The position numbers and the translations under genes are program-made. This document shows, piece by piece, positions 1 to 11,333 of a stretch of 64,000 nucleotides of DNA. The notes beneath the pieces are model-generated. The model was not told the DNA's origin and searched no databases. It saw only the letters and a program-made list of their open reading frames with translations. Within the stretch, counting starts at the first letter, position 1; every line of letters starts with the position of its first letter. Location: assembly GCF_022201045.2 (NCBI RefSeq), contig NC_068558.1, positions 51,563,501-51,627,500 of the forward strand, given 5' to 3'. The stretch comes from Citrus sinensis (Eukaryota; Streptophyta; Magnoliopsida; Sapindales; Rutaceae).

Positions 1-785
1 ATGTGAGAAAATCATCTGTTCAAGTTAGGGGGTCACTTGAAGAATCACAATCTAAGGTGTATAAAAGTCGACTGACTCTTATGGAGCTGCAGATAGAGTT
101 AGTCAAAGAGAGGTAATGGTATACTGTCCTTACCTTCCCTCTGATTCATTCAAGGTGCAGGTAAAAGCTTCATCATTTGTTTTCCCCAGATTTGCAAAGA
201 AAAGATTAGAAGAGGACTTGGAAATGGGAAGGAGAAAGGTTTTGCGTCTTCAAGCCCAGACAGAGGGGTCATCAATTATTGAGGAGCTCCAACAGGAACT
301 TAGAGAGTACAGGGAAATACTCAAGTGCAGTATCTGCCTTGAGAGGCCAAAAGAGGTAAACATTTTGATGCAATTATGGTATCATTCAGGCTTTCATTCA
401 AAGTTTAGCTTTGTAGGCAGTGATGATGATTGAATTATAGGTACGGTTCATATGGCAAAAGCATAATTTTGGGGCAAAAATTTTGATATCTGAACATGGG
501 GGAACGACATGAATTTTTCTCGTTGTGTAAATAATATATATGATTAGGGTTTGCATTCCCCTTGTCAAATCCACATCATCATTTATGCTTTTTTCTTTGA
601 CTTGTCTTTTATCATTTCTATTAAATTACTCAAGATTTATTCTATCCCTTCAGGTTGTCATTACAAAATGCTACCACTTGTTTTGCAACCCCTGTGTACA
701 AAAAGTTACTGAAAGTCGTCATCGTAAGTGTCCGGGGTGTGCTGCAAGTTTCAGCCCTAATGACGTGAAACCTGTTTACATTTGA
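1..785 (+). CDS. HUB2: E3 ubiquitin ligase BRE1-like 2 (HUB2-like), C-terminal part
   Basis: This is the 3' end of a RING E3 ligase that in plants monoubiquitinates histone H2B with its partner HUB1 in the nucleus. The gene starts before the window. Visible exons are about 1-112, 190-355 and 654-785, with GT-AG introns and matching phase (an Arg codon is split across 112/190). The first two exons encode a coiled-coil rich in Glu, Lys and Arg. A C3HC4 RING follows: it starts at CSICLERPKEV, continues with CYHLFCNPC, ends with a CPGC pair, and the protein finishes DVKPVYI. The RING is split by an intron after PKE, so the reading continues VVITKCYH. The motif QTEGSSIIEELQQE and the C-terminal tail fit HUB2 better than HUB1 as I remember them. 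All zinc ligands are present and nothing looks broken. The assignment to HUB2 rather than HUB1 is from memory of the family, not a search. Confidence 0.88.
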
Positions 786-2415
786 ATGGAAAATGGGAAC
801 CTGACTTATATTCCTCATCAAGAGCACTTGTCAATCTTCAAGCACGTGTCCTGCTGCAATGACTCGAGGTTTGAATTATCAATGCCCACAGGCTCTAATG
901 CATTACTATGTTTGAGTTTGTGGAGGGGGGGAGTTACCAACAGGGACCAGTAGCCTTACCTGTCCAATTACCAACTAGTGCAAATTATCTTAGATTTGTT
1001 AGTTGGTCATACGATGTTAATGTGACTTGGATAATTTGAAGTTACTGTATTTATGATGTTTTTACCCCCTTCATTAAGCTGTTTGGAGCCACTGGGATCT
1101 TTTGATTTATTAGTTGCAGATTTCAGAATTGATTCATTCCCATGGAGTTTGCGTGACAATATAATGAAATAAAATTTATGATGCTGTGCTTCAAAGAAAA
1201 GGGAAAAGGAGAAGGAAAAAAAAAGGGTAAAAAGACAGAGAGCATCCTTACTGGTTGTGTAAGAACTTTCCCAGGTATTTCATTCGTGAGTTCTCTCAGC
1301 TATGAGGTCTGGAGAATTAACAGCAATTTTGGCTGCCTGGTTGTTAAGCTAATATGTTAGATGCTCAGTTTGTTTTATTGGTTCATAGAGCAGTGATGTA
1401 TATAGTGGCTGTTCATTTCCAGATATACAGTGAATTTAGTTAGGAGATGTAACAACTTACAGATTAAATGGTGATGTAGCAATTGAAACTCTTTATTATT
1501 ATCATTCTTTTTAAATTTTTTTCTTGACATTTGGTTATTGTAATCATGAATTTCAATCCAATGTCTAAGTGATGAATATTTTTAATGGTGTTATGAATAA
1601 ATCTTTAGAAATGTATCCATCCATACCTTGAAGGCGAACGAAAACTGGGACGGAGGAGTCGTCGACTGGGTGAGTACTGAAACTTGTCTGTATTTTGGTT
1701 CTGATCCAGTGGAATGAAGGATAAAGCACGCGCTTGGACTTGTGAGGAAACACTTTGAGAGCATGACGAATAATCGGGTCATCAGGGCCATTGACAAGTT
1801 TCACATGAAATTGGGTCCGATAGGGCCAACTTGTAAATCTTGATGCTGCCTGCCGAACAGTCTCCCGAAAATTGTGTGCATTGTTATGTAAAATAGATAT
1901 GATAATCATATGATGGTATTAAGATGTTGTTTGGTATAATACAAGTTAAAAACATGCCAGTGATAGATTGCTAGAAGTTTTATTTTTTGAAAAAAAAAAT
2001 TGATGACACAACAAAAGAGATATTTCTATTCAAGTAAAAGAGACATTTCTTCTGCATGTGTTATATACAAGACTTGCTTCAATTTTGTCTATTTAAGCAA
2101 AAGAGAGTTCTTCAGAGGTCAGAGCCGTGGACCTACTTTTTTTTTTATAGTACTTTCATTCATCCAACAAAGTAAATATAGATAATATTTTTATTGCAAA
2201 TGTATCTAGTCACACAAATGAGATTACTAAATATTGCAAATGCAAAATTGATTTTTTTACACCTTGTATTTTTCTAGATTTAGAGTTCAAGCTTTTCAGA
2301 TCTATCATCAAATTGCAGCAAGAGAAAATTTATTATAACGACAGTTGGCTAGACCATTAACACATACTAAAACATAGGGAGATAAATCAGTGCACTCCAA
2401 ACCATCATGGAGATA
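786..2415. other. Intergenic: HUB2-like 3' UTR and downstream DNA
   Basis: The first 300-700 bases are probably the 3' UTR of the HUB2-like gene. The rest is AT-rich. The only coding-like stretch is an unrecognised reverse-strand open frame at 1565-1909, listed separately. Confidence 0.5.
1565..1909 (-). other. Unrecognised open frame, possible exon or gene remnant
   Basis: On the reverse strand about 90 residues (FRETVRQAASRFTSWPYRTQ and onward through FVRLQ) have a balanced, protein-like composition unlike the surrounding AT-rich DNA. A strong splice-donor-like sequence (CTTCAAG followed by GTATGG) lies near 1629. I do not recognise a family. There is no clear acceptor or neighbouring exon, so this may be a decayed gene fragment or chance. 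It is reported because of its composition and the donor, not because of homology. Confidence 0.22.
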
Positions 2416-2560
2416 TCATCCATCTTCAGCCAGTGCACCCATCAAATTAGAGCCCCAATAGGGGGTATGCCTTGGGTCCTTCATGAGGTTCTCCATCACA
2501 TGATTTAGCTTCCTCAATTGACAGCTTTCTCCAAGAGCCAATCTAAATCTAAACCCTATT
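2416..2560 (-). other. Possible terminal-exon remnant
   Basis: The reverse strand reads LALGESCQLRKLNHVMENLM and then KDPRHTPYWGSNLMGALAEDG before a stop at 2416-2418. The run is protein-like, but no gene body is visible upstream of it, which on this strand means to the right. I do not recognise the family. It may be a remnant of an exon carried or left by a rearrangement. Confidence 0.2.
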
Positions 2561-3097
2561 ACTTTGCACATTTGATCTTTTAGAAAAACACTTATTATGA
2601 AAATATAACAGCGAAAAAGTTTTGAACTAAATCCTCCAATAAATACATATATATGGAGAGGAAACAATCATCATATATTAGGGCGGATAAAAAAATCAAC
2701 GATAAGAATCCATAGAAAATGAAATGGAACACTGAAGGAAAAATTAGGAAAAGATGAAAATATCCATCGGGGAGAGAAGAAATTCTCCCGGGTGAATTCA
2801 AAGGGTAGAGAAGCTTTGGTAGGAAAAGGAAAAAAAGGAGAGAGAGAACAAGGATTGAGACTTAAGTTGATTTTGTTCTTAAATGCAACAAGGGCTTTCA
2901 ATCAAGAATGTTTGACCATATCAAGGTCAAGAATAAGTTAAAAGAAAACCTGTGTTTTTCTTTTGCCAATTCTTGATTCATCTTATGAGTAATTTCTAAA
3001 GAATTGGCAAATATATAATACTTTGTCATTTGTAGTCTTGCCTCTTGCATAAGAAAGTAAATTAGTAGAGAAAATAGTTTTAAACATGTGTATATAT

Positions 3098-3574
3098 TAG
3101 GCGTGGGCACCAACCCATATGATTTTTTTGCGGGTTGGGTTGGGTTGAAAATTTTTAACCTAACCCAACCCGCCAACCCGTGTATGTATATGTATGTGTG
3201 TGTATTATTATTATATAAATTTTGATATTTAATATTTTGTATTAAACAAGACTTTAAATTTATGTACTAATAATTTATGTTTCCATTAATTATGTACTAA
3301 TAATTTGATTGTTGAACTTTGAAATGTTAGATTTGTTGTAGGAATTTTAATATTTGTGTTTTTTTTTCAATTAATTAGTTTATTTTTGTTTAGATAAAAA
3401 AAAAATAGATTTTTTCAAAGCCCAACCCAACCAATCCAACCCGCAAAAATGCAGGTTGGGTCGGGTCGAGTTGAAATATATAATGAGTTGGGTTGGGTTA
3501 AATTTTTTCAACCCCGTTCTATATGTGGGATTGCTATTCAACCCGACTCAACCCCGCCCGTGCCCACCCTTCTA
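3098..3574. mobile_element. hAT-type MITE with GGGTT-rich subterminal arrays
   Basis: The left end reads TAGGCGTGGGCACC and the right end is close to its reverse complement (GTGCCCACCCTTCTA). This is the terminal motif known for many plant hAT miniature elements (TAGGGGTGGGCA type). Just inside both ends are clusters of AACCC/GGGTT in opposite orientation (about 3125-3180 and 3420-3560), as expected for subterminal transposase-binding arrays. The middle is about 240 bases of AT-rich noncoding DNA. The flanks are TA repeats, so the 8-base target duplication expected for hAT cannot be told from background. There is no coding capacity, so the element is non-autonomous. Confidence 0.72.
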
Positions 3575-6336
3575 TATATATATTATTTACCAGAAAATAA
3601 TATATATTCAATTGCGTCGGGATAGTTCATAATCCCTCAATATTGTTGGAACCAAATTGTTCATTGTCAATTAAATTTAGTAGAATATCTGTTGGTCATC
3701 TCAAAGAAATATGAAACTGTTAAAGGTGTCTAAATTGAAAACAAAGTTAACAATATGGGCCTGGGGCGTCCGTAAAGTGTTTTTAAATAAATAGAACTAC
3801 ATTTGCGTATCATTATGTAATGAGGTTAATTTCATAAAATAAACTGGGGTTTCAAAATTACGCTGCATTCATCAATTAATTTTGGGGTGCGGCAAGAAAA
3901 AGAAGTTTTTGTAAGGAAAGTAATGGTGTGCCAATAGCACCATTCTTTAAATAAATAGAAATACATTTGCGTCTCATTATGTAATTTTAAGTAAGGTTAA
4001 AATCGTAAATATGTTAGCACTTTGGAGGGGTGCCGATAGCGCCCCACTTATGATTCAATTGCCCAAAAGAGTAGAGAGCAGCCCTTTGCTGTCAACTGTA
4101 TTCAGTCCCAAACGAGATGAATTTCTCAGAGGGATGCAACGACAAGTGATTCTAATACTCATCTAATGCAAAGGAGAACCCAATAAGTGAGAAATGTTTA
4201 CGTTTGCTTGTTCTTTTTTTTTTTTTTTCTCTTTTTTATAGTTATTATTGTGTAAAGAATTTTAAGTTGAACTTTGAACATGCCATGGGCTCGATTATTA
4301 GTCCTCAGTGTCATGTTTTTGCCCTAATCTTTTCAAATTTTTTTTTCCCCATAAAAGTTGAAAAACTTTGGATTCCTTGACCCCTTCGTTTGAATCTGCC
4401 GTCTCATCATCAGCCTTGCATTTAGTGGCATCTTTCCTTGCAACTAAGATGAATACTTTTGAAAATAAAATAACATATTGTTGTTTGTTCGTTTGTTTTT
4501 CATTTTTGGTGAAAGGCTTTTTGGCTCTTGCATATAAATCTTTCTCCAGTAATCCAGCCTGTGTACTCTCAGACACTTCTTAGCACATGCTCTTTCTTTC
4601 ACATATAGCAAACTGGGATTGTTTATATTGCCTAACCTTTTTTCTTTTTTCTTTTTAATTACATAGTCCTTCTTAAAATTTTAAAAAATAAAAACCAAAC
4701 TTTTTATATATATTCCGGATTATGTATTAATGAAGTACATTAAAGAAAATCATGTCAATTTTGGGGGGTTGGGGGGGGGGGGGGGGGGGGGGCCTGTAAG
4801 ATTATCGCTCTAATTATCAAGCAAGATCTTAAATAAAATCATTTGTCATTCTTTGTTTCAATTGCCTGCTCATTTGAGCTCAGAGTTATTACTTTTGATC
4901 TATTGGTAGTTGAGATCTCGAAAAATTAATTAATATATAAGATTTGCTACCAAAATCAGAGGCAGAATGTACGCTAAGTAATTATATATTGTGCTTGTAA
5001 TTGTTAGATCCATTGGGTGAAGACAGATATCTTCGTTATATCAGTTGATACATATAAGTTTGCAAGCGTATAAACTATTAATGGTCCACTGATCATCTAA
5101 GTAGAAACAAATAAAGAAAAGATCTTGAGATATTCGTAAATTCAATTTTACATTGTTTTTGTCAAGACATTTTTTATGATTTCTCTTTATTTTGTTTTTG
5201 AAACACTCCAAGTCATTTTGATTTGCATGTGGGGTTTTATGATGATTTTCATTTGTTTGTACGTTTATTACAGTAAGAGATCATATTGACCATAATTCAT
5301 ATTAACTAATTATAATCAAAACACTTTATTTCTTGCTTTGTAGAATGCAAGTAAGGAGACACATGCATCAAAAGCATACAAGTATCTCATGATTTGGTTT
5401 TAAAAAAAAAAAAGCATTTGATGCATCCTCTTTCCAACTTAAAAGGAAAACAAAAGTCGGATTCTTTGCTCTTTTTACCACTTGTAGCTCATTGTTCTTT
5501 GTTCGAACCAAAGTTATAACTATATATGGTCATTAAGGTCGTATTTAACTAATTAATCAATATTTTAAACCAGCAAGCTTAAACTCAAATCAATATATTA
5601 ATCATTAGTTGGCCTATCAATACTTCTCTGATCATCATTCGATTCTTCCAGTCTTCGGCCAGTCATGATCCCCTCATGTTACATGTTTCATTCGTATCAT
5701 GTCTTAAGACAGAGATTTTGGTTTAAAAGTTTTCATTCTTGTTTAAAAGTTTTTAATGCTCCCCCCCCAAAAAAAAAAAGAAAAAGAAAAAAAGGAGGAC
5801 TCGTGAGCAAGAAATCGTCAAAGATCATGCACCAATCATTCAGAAATTTTAATAACCCAAGTTGTCCAGTTGTATATTATCACATGCAATTACGAAAATA
5901 TTATTGTTATTATTAATATGAAAACATTAATGATCAATAAAAGAAAATTATTATTAGTATTGTATATGCCTGAATTCACAAGTTGCGATGAACAAATCTT
6001 TTCCGTATTTCTTAATTACTGACGCATCACTCAAGGTTTGTTTTGGCTCAGCCTGAACGATAATGGTGGCAAAATATTCAACTTTATATGAAATTGTAAT
6101 CTTGAACTCAGTATGTGAATTTTACCACGTGTTAGCATTAAGGGGAAAAACAAGGGTACCAAGAACATAATGATTGCACATATATATAAAGCACAACTCC
6201 ATGAAACCCTAAGTTTATGCAGCCTCTAGATGTTTCTAACGTGACAAGTAATATACATGTTTAAGGATTACACACTATGTAATGAGTGTCATTTTCAAGT
6301 GATTTAACTTTCATTTTGGTCTGATTTGTAAATATT
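3575..6336. other. Intergenic, AT-rich, no gene seen
   Basis: No open frame here looks protein-like. A poly-G run lies at about 4760-4793. An A-rich run follows a C run near 5761-5780. A shared segment containing AAATAAATAGAA(A/C)TACATTTGCGT occurs twice (about 3785-3820 and 3947-3985), a small dispersed or duplicated repeat. Confidence 0.45.
4760..4793. repeat. Poly-G homopolymer
   Basis: A near-uninterrupted run of about 30 G, preceded by shorter G runs. It is one of four long G/C homopolymers in the window. Its true length is uncertain because such runs are hard to sequence. Confidence 0.85.
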
Positions 6337-6521
6337 AATTTGAGTTAAGGCAGTATTCTCCCTTTCAAAATGTGAGTGGAGTAAACGTCCCTCGAATATT
6401 AGAGAGGGTAAAAATCTGGGCGTGTTTCATAAGAATTGATGTAAACTAATCCCAGTAATAGTCTGATTTGTAAATATCAGTTGTAATCTCATGTAATATG
6501 AGTTGTACTCTTGAACAATAG
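6337..6521 (+). mobile_element. 5'-truncated SINE-like copy
   Basis: This segment matches, with scattered substitutions, the reverse complement of about 11389-11560. Shared landmarks include the GAGTGGAGTA, GAATATTAGAGAGGGT, CATAAGAATTGATGT and TGTAATCTCATGTAATAT stretches and the ending AACAATAG. The other copy carries a tRNA-like head with A and B boxes. That head is missing here, so this is read as a 5'-truncated copy of the same family. It lies directly beside the MITE that begins at 6544. Confidence 0.6.
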
Positions 6522-6543
6522 TCTCATGTAATAATAAAAAAAA

Positions 6544-7288
6544 GAAATTATCAGTCATATACCCTTAAATGACACCAGTATCAAACGTGCTACAACACTT
6601 TTCAAGTATATCACTTGTATATCCTAATTTGATAAAACACTTCTGTCGTTCACCAATCCCTTAACTGCCGTTTGCAAGCGTTGACATTATAAGAGTAATC
6701 TAGTCTTTTTAAAAAATGACATGTCATCCCATTTACCTAGTAAAAAATGACATGTCATATGATATATATTGATAAAAATGACATTTCATCTCATTTATAA
6801 AATAATTGCTAAAAAAAAGCTACTTTACAACCGAATCTATTCCTCCAAATTTTAACCTAAATTTTTGAAAATCTACTCCTTCAAGCTCCAACTGAAATTT
6901 TTTATGGTATAATATATATAATTGTAAATAAAATATTGTTAATAATTTTTTATGGTATAATATGGATATTTTTTTATGGATAATTGTTAATAATATAATA
7001 ATTCATATTTTTTTAATAAAATGTATTGTTAATAACAAAATAAAAAAAATTATGTATTGAAAATTTACGTTAATTTTTGGGGTAAATTTATATTTTTACC
7101 TCATTTTGAGTTTCAAGGGCGAAATAATCAATTTGCCATAATTTTGTTAACTTTCTAACGGAAGTTAACAGATTGATGGACGTCAGAAGTGTTTTGTCAA
7201 CTTAGGGTATACGAGTGATACACTTAAAAAATGTTGTAGCACGTTTGATACAAGTGTCATTTAAGGGTATATGACTGATAATTTTCCT
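6544..7288. mobile_element. MULE-type MITE with about 130-bp terminal inverted repeats
   Basis: The first about 130 bases (GAAATTATCAGTCATATACC and on to the GCCGTTTGCAAG region) are repeated inverted at the right end (to about 7288) with moderate divergence. Both arms carry the stretches CCCTTAAATGACAC, ATCAAACGTGCTACAACA and AAAACACTTCTG. The 9-mer TAAAAAAAA flanks the element on both sides (6535-6543 and 7289-7297). A 9-base target duplication is the Mutator superfamily hallmark, although this one is low-complexity. The interior is AT-rich and noncoding. Arm divergence suggests a fairly old insertion. Confidence 0.65.
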
Positions 7289-8612
7289 TAAAAAAAATTT
7301 CATTTTGTTAAAAAAAAGAAAAAAAATTGATGAATTGTTACGCACATTTTTAATAAGATTCCAAAATCAATTCTCATCCCTTGTCTCTTCTTTTGTCACA
7401 TATTCTATAACAAGTTGCATAAAATTAAACGTTGGTAAAAGACATGGCTACGATATATAATACAAAAAATTAACCAAAATGATTAGGTATTTTTGGTGGC
7501 TAAAAATATATATTACTTGTTAATCGTAGCAAAATCTGTCCAGGGAGCAGCAGGAGCTTATCTTTTGTCTGTTCCAAAATATTTTAGGCCAATAACTAAA
7601 TGAAGTGTGGCCACAACGACGAAGAAAAAGATTATAAAAAGGAGATGATGACGCTGAAGTCACTTGCCACTAATGCAGACTCCAGAGTCTATAGGGGCCT
7701 TTGCTTTGCTATATAGCACACTCAGGGAGAGAGAGGAAAAAAAAAACATAGATATTTTAAAACGTTTCAAAACAACTTTAGTTTGATTATTATGCTGTAG
7801 TCACCTTCTTTTGAGCACCTACATGTCTGTCCACACAGCTTGGGAATCCAAATTAATTTCTTTGCCCAATCATGTATGCTAGAGAAAGTGATGCATGTTG
7901 CCTAAAAAATATTCCACTGCCATTATCTATAATGTGGTAGCTACAATAAAAGTGAAAGAGCTTCTGGTAAAGCCATTATACATGATATGCGTTTCATCCT
8001 TTCAGTCTCTTTATACCCACCAAATATTGAAATATATATATGGGGTATGCTTTAGACTTTAACGGTCAAAATCATATTAAAGTTCCAGTAAAATGAGCTA
8101 TCTAATTATCTAGATTTAGCAAGATGATAAACTTTTAAGTCAATTGCACAAAATCCACGAAAATATATTTGTGAGATTAACATCGTAATAATAATAATAA
8201 TAATAATAAGAGGGACCAAATATTTTAGCTTATTTCATAAAAATAATCACAAACCAACTGCATCTGTTAACTGCGATCGACGTCACCAATCTACCGCAGT
8301 GAATAAGAACATCTTACATGCAGAAGCAAGAAAAGTTTAAATTAAACAATTTTATGAATGAAACCTAATTTTGAGCCATTTTCATAAGTTTCGCAAAACA
8401 AAACCCCCCACAAGCAAAATAGCAAATAATGGTCCTGCATTTGTGATTGTGCTCAAATATGATGTTACAGCGGAGTCAAAGAAGAAAAGGCTTTGGAAAT
8501 TGAGGACTCCAAATTTTAAACAAGACATGTCAGTCACAGTGAATGTCAAAGCACTTCTTGTAAGAAAGAAAGAGTGAAAAAAGAAAAAAAAATAAAACTG
8601 TAAGAAATTATT
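7289..8612. other. Intergenic and 3' flank of the ERF gene
   Basis: No gene seen. There is an (ATA)n run near 8190-8210. The part just right of about 8400 is probably 3' UTR of the reverse-strand ERF gene. An open frame at 8371-8577 (+) has no recognisable domain and is treated as chance. Confidence 0.45.
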
Positions 8613-9401
8613 CTACTGATACTCCCACAAGAATGGCTCCTCGAGCCTGAACCCAGTGTCGACTGACGTCGATAAGTAGCTGCAAAAGCCACCACCTAGA
8701 TGATCAGAGCCATTGATGAAGAGATCAGGGAGGTCAAAGAAAGCATCGTCATCGTCCCGATGATGAAGATGAAGGGAATCATTAGGAGAGCTTGTCAATT
8801 CTTGCGTGTTCACGTTGGTACTATCCGATGATAATAAACTGGTGGTACCAGTAGTAGTGTTTGAGTTTGACGAAGAAGAGAGTACACGAACATGGGGAAG
8901 CTGCAGGGGATCGGGCTCGGCTTGAAATGCGGCTGCGGCCTCGGCAGCGGCGGCTTGAATGTCCTTGGGAGATTTGGAGAGGGGACTTGGAAGTTGATGA
9001 GCGAGTAGTGGGAAATTGAGGAAAGCGGAGCGGCCTTTGATGGCTAAAGCGGCAACATCATGAGCTCGAGCCGCCATTTCAGGAATAGGGTAAGTACCAA
9101 GCCATATTCTTGATTTTTTTCTGGGCTCGCGAATTTCAGAAACCCATTTGCCCCAACTACGCATACGTACTCCTCTATAGCAGCAGCCGGTACTACTGCA
9201 GGTCCGATGCTTGCCATTTTGGGCTTTCTTCTTCTCTCTACGGCAATTAATATTAATATTATTTGACGGCTTCTTGGTTGGACTCTCTGAACATGAACTG
9301 GAGGAACTACTACTGGCTGCACCCCCGGCCGCAGAATTGGATGAGCTCCGCAAAATGTCTAGAGAAGCATTTTCGTTTATGTTGTTGATATTTTTTGCCA
9401 T
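8613..9401 (-). CDS. AP2/ERF transcription factor, DREB A-4 (TINY-like)
   Basis: A single-exon gene of 262 residues. ATG at 9399-9401 is the first in-frame Met; the open frame extends four codons upstream only through a TTG. The N-terminus is Ser/Asn-rich with a basic stretch (RREKKK, about residues 54-59). One AP2 domain lies at about residues 75-131: [19 protein letters not shown], then the [20 protein letters not shown] core and LNFP. The DREB-diagnostic Val (in GKWV) and Glu (in REP) are both present. [20 protein letters not shown] after the domain is typical of A-4/TINY-like members. The C-terminal half is acidic and Ser-rich and ends with a hydrophobic, Trp-containing tail (EEPFLWEYQ), probably the activation region. 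Family members bind DRE/GCC-type elements in the nucleus and act in stress and growth control. The exact orthologue is not assigned. Confidence 0.93.
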   Translation of the reverse strand: MAKNINNINENASLDILRSSSNSAAGGAASSSSSSSCSESPTKKPSNNININCRREKKKAQNGKHRTCSSTGCCYRGVRMRSWGKWVSEIREPRKKSRIWLGTYPIPEMAARAHDVAALAIKGRSAFLNFPLLAHQLPSPLSKSPKDIQAAAAEAAAAFQAEPDPLQLPHVRVLSSSSNSNTTTGTTSLLSSDSTNVNTQELTSSPNDSLHLHHRDDDDAFFDLPDLFINGSDHLGGGFCSYLSTSVDTGFRLEEPFLWEYQ

Positions 9402-11330
9402 CACAACTGACAACCACCGCTAAGCTTTAGCTTCACTGCTAGCTAAACAAGAATATGTGTGCAGTTTGATTGTATGTATCTGGTTGATTGGCTTGGCACC
9501 AAAAATATTATAGGGGTTGTTATTTATGCTTCGTTATGATTTGCTAATTTTATTCCTCTATATTTAAAGCAAATGATTTATTTATTTTTCTTTAAAAAAG
9601 AAAAAGGAAAAAAAAAAAAAGGAAAGAAATGAAAAAGCAATACGATTGATTATATTAAAGAAGCTTGGGGAGGTTGGGGTTCCGTCCATACATATATATG
9701 ACCCAAGAGGGTACTATTACTAGACAGGTCAGCTAATTTGTTACCCATGTGGAAAAATAAAATATTGCTTAATTAATTTTCTTTGAGAGCCATCCATCCT
9801 TCACTCATTCGTTTGTTACTTGTATTGACTAATTTGTAAATGGATTTGGTTTCTTCTTCTGTCAATATGCACTGTTGCCTTGTGTTAAATTACATGTATA
9901 TAATCAATATTCCTAATTTCTTCTTTGGTTGAAATAACTAACCGATGATGGTTAGGCCATCCCATCAAAACACCACCGATTTCACATGGTTGCTTCTCAA
10001 GGGCGACCTTGTTGAATTTTTGCATTCATGAATTCTATATTATTATTTTTAACTTTGATCTCTTCCATTTAATTTTATTTATCAATTCAATTATTACCCG
10101 AAAATCAAAGTATCTTTTGCTTGTTGATGTGTCATCTTCAACTTGAACAAATTATATTTGAATCAATACTGATCTGGCCTCTGCTTTGGGATCGATTTTG
10201 TCTCTTATGTTGATATAAAAAATTTTCAAATTTTATACAATTCATTTTCCATGCGCTGAGTTCTGCGATGAGTTCATAGAACCGCGCCACACGTTACACA
10301 TTAGGGTTTAATAAAAAGTTATATATATAAATTGCAAATGTACCAATTAAAATCTGACTAATGGGATCACCAGACATAACAATAGTCATATTAATAGAGC
10401 TTCAAAATTAATAAACTGATCTCAAGCGGGCAGCCACTAAAAATGAACCATGTGGGTTCTGAAACTAGAGAAAGAAGACAATTGATGCAACACACAGACA
10501 CATGAAACAAAATATTAACTAATTTCGATTCTCTATATATTTCATACAGTGTACTGTATATGTCATTATCTTATATACAGCAAATATAAACGTATATATT
10601 TTCATTCGTCAAGAATAATAAAATCTACTAAATCGTCATTTTGTTGAATGTTACAACGAGTATAAGAACAAGAAGATTCAAGAAATAGCGGACATTGTTG
10701 CTTTTAATAATATACATCACAATCAGACACACACATGATGCACATGCAGTAGGTCCATTGTTAGCTTATTTGCCAGATTTTATAGCCAATCGAGTCAACT
10801 AGCTGGGCAAGCAGTCCATTTCCAGTTCCCTTGCTTGCTCCTTAGAATTTTCTCTTTAAACAATTTAAATTACAGCCTGTATTGTATTAACAGAGATTAA
10901 ATTAAATGAGGGTTATACACAAACACACACACACACACACACACACACTATATATATATATATATATCTTATCTTTGACAGTTCACATTCGTTTTTAAGT
11001 TAATCTCTTTCTGTCTTTGACAGTAGACTGTATCTTGTTTGCTTTCTGGTTCGAATTAGAATTTGATTGCATTGTTAGTGCTTACATCCTTGAAGATTAC
11101 AAATTTTGGACTTGATCTACGGCAAGAATCAACAGAAACTAAATTGAACGTCAAAAGCTGATCGGAATATAATATAAAGCCATGTAATTAGGTTTTAAGA
11201 ATGGAATTGTGTTTTTTTTTAAATTTTTTTCCCTGTTTTTAAGACTTTGATTATCCAATGTTGACATGCATATATAAGTATTTTTATATTAATTTCGGCC
11301 GGTTATCTAATTTTGTTAGATGAGTTAAAA
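9402..11330. other. Intergenic and promoter side of the ERF gene
   Basis: This lies upstream of the reverse-strand ERF gene, so its promoter is probably at about 9402-10000. It is AT-rich with no coding-like frame. A compound microsatellite, (AC)n followed by (TA)n, lies at about 10920-10968. Confidence 0.45.
10920..10968. repeat. Compound (AC)n(TA)n microsatellite
   Basis: About 14 AC units are followed by about 9 TA units, with one interruption between them. Confidence 0.9.
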
Positions 11331-11333
11331 ATA

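Noticed and set aside
3120-3180. Interstitial telomere repeat
   Set aside because: The GGGTT-rich phrases are not the plant TTTAGGG unit, and they occur opposed inside hAT-type ends.
4298-4583. Overlapping open frames on both strands
   Set aside because: Low-complexity composition, no domain and no splice context. Likely chance frames.
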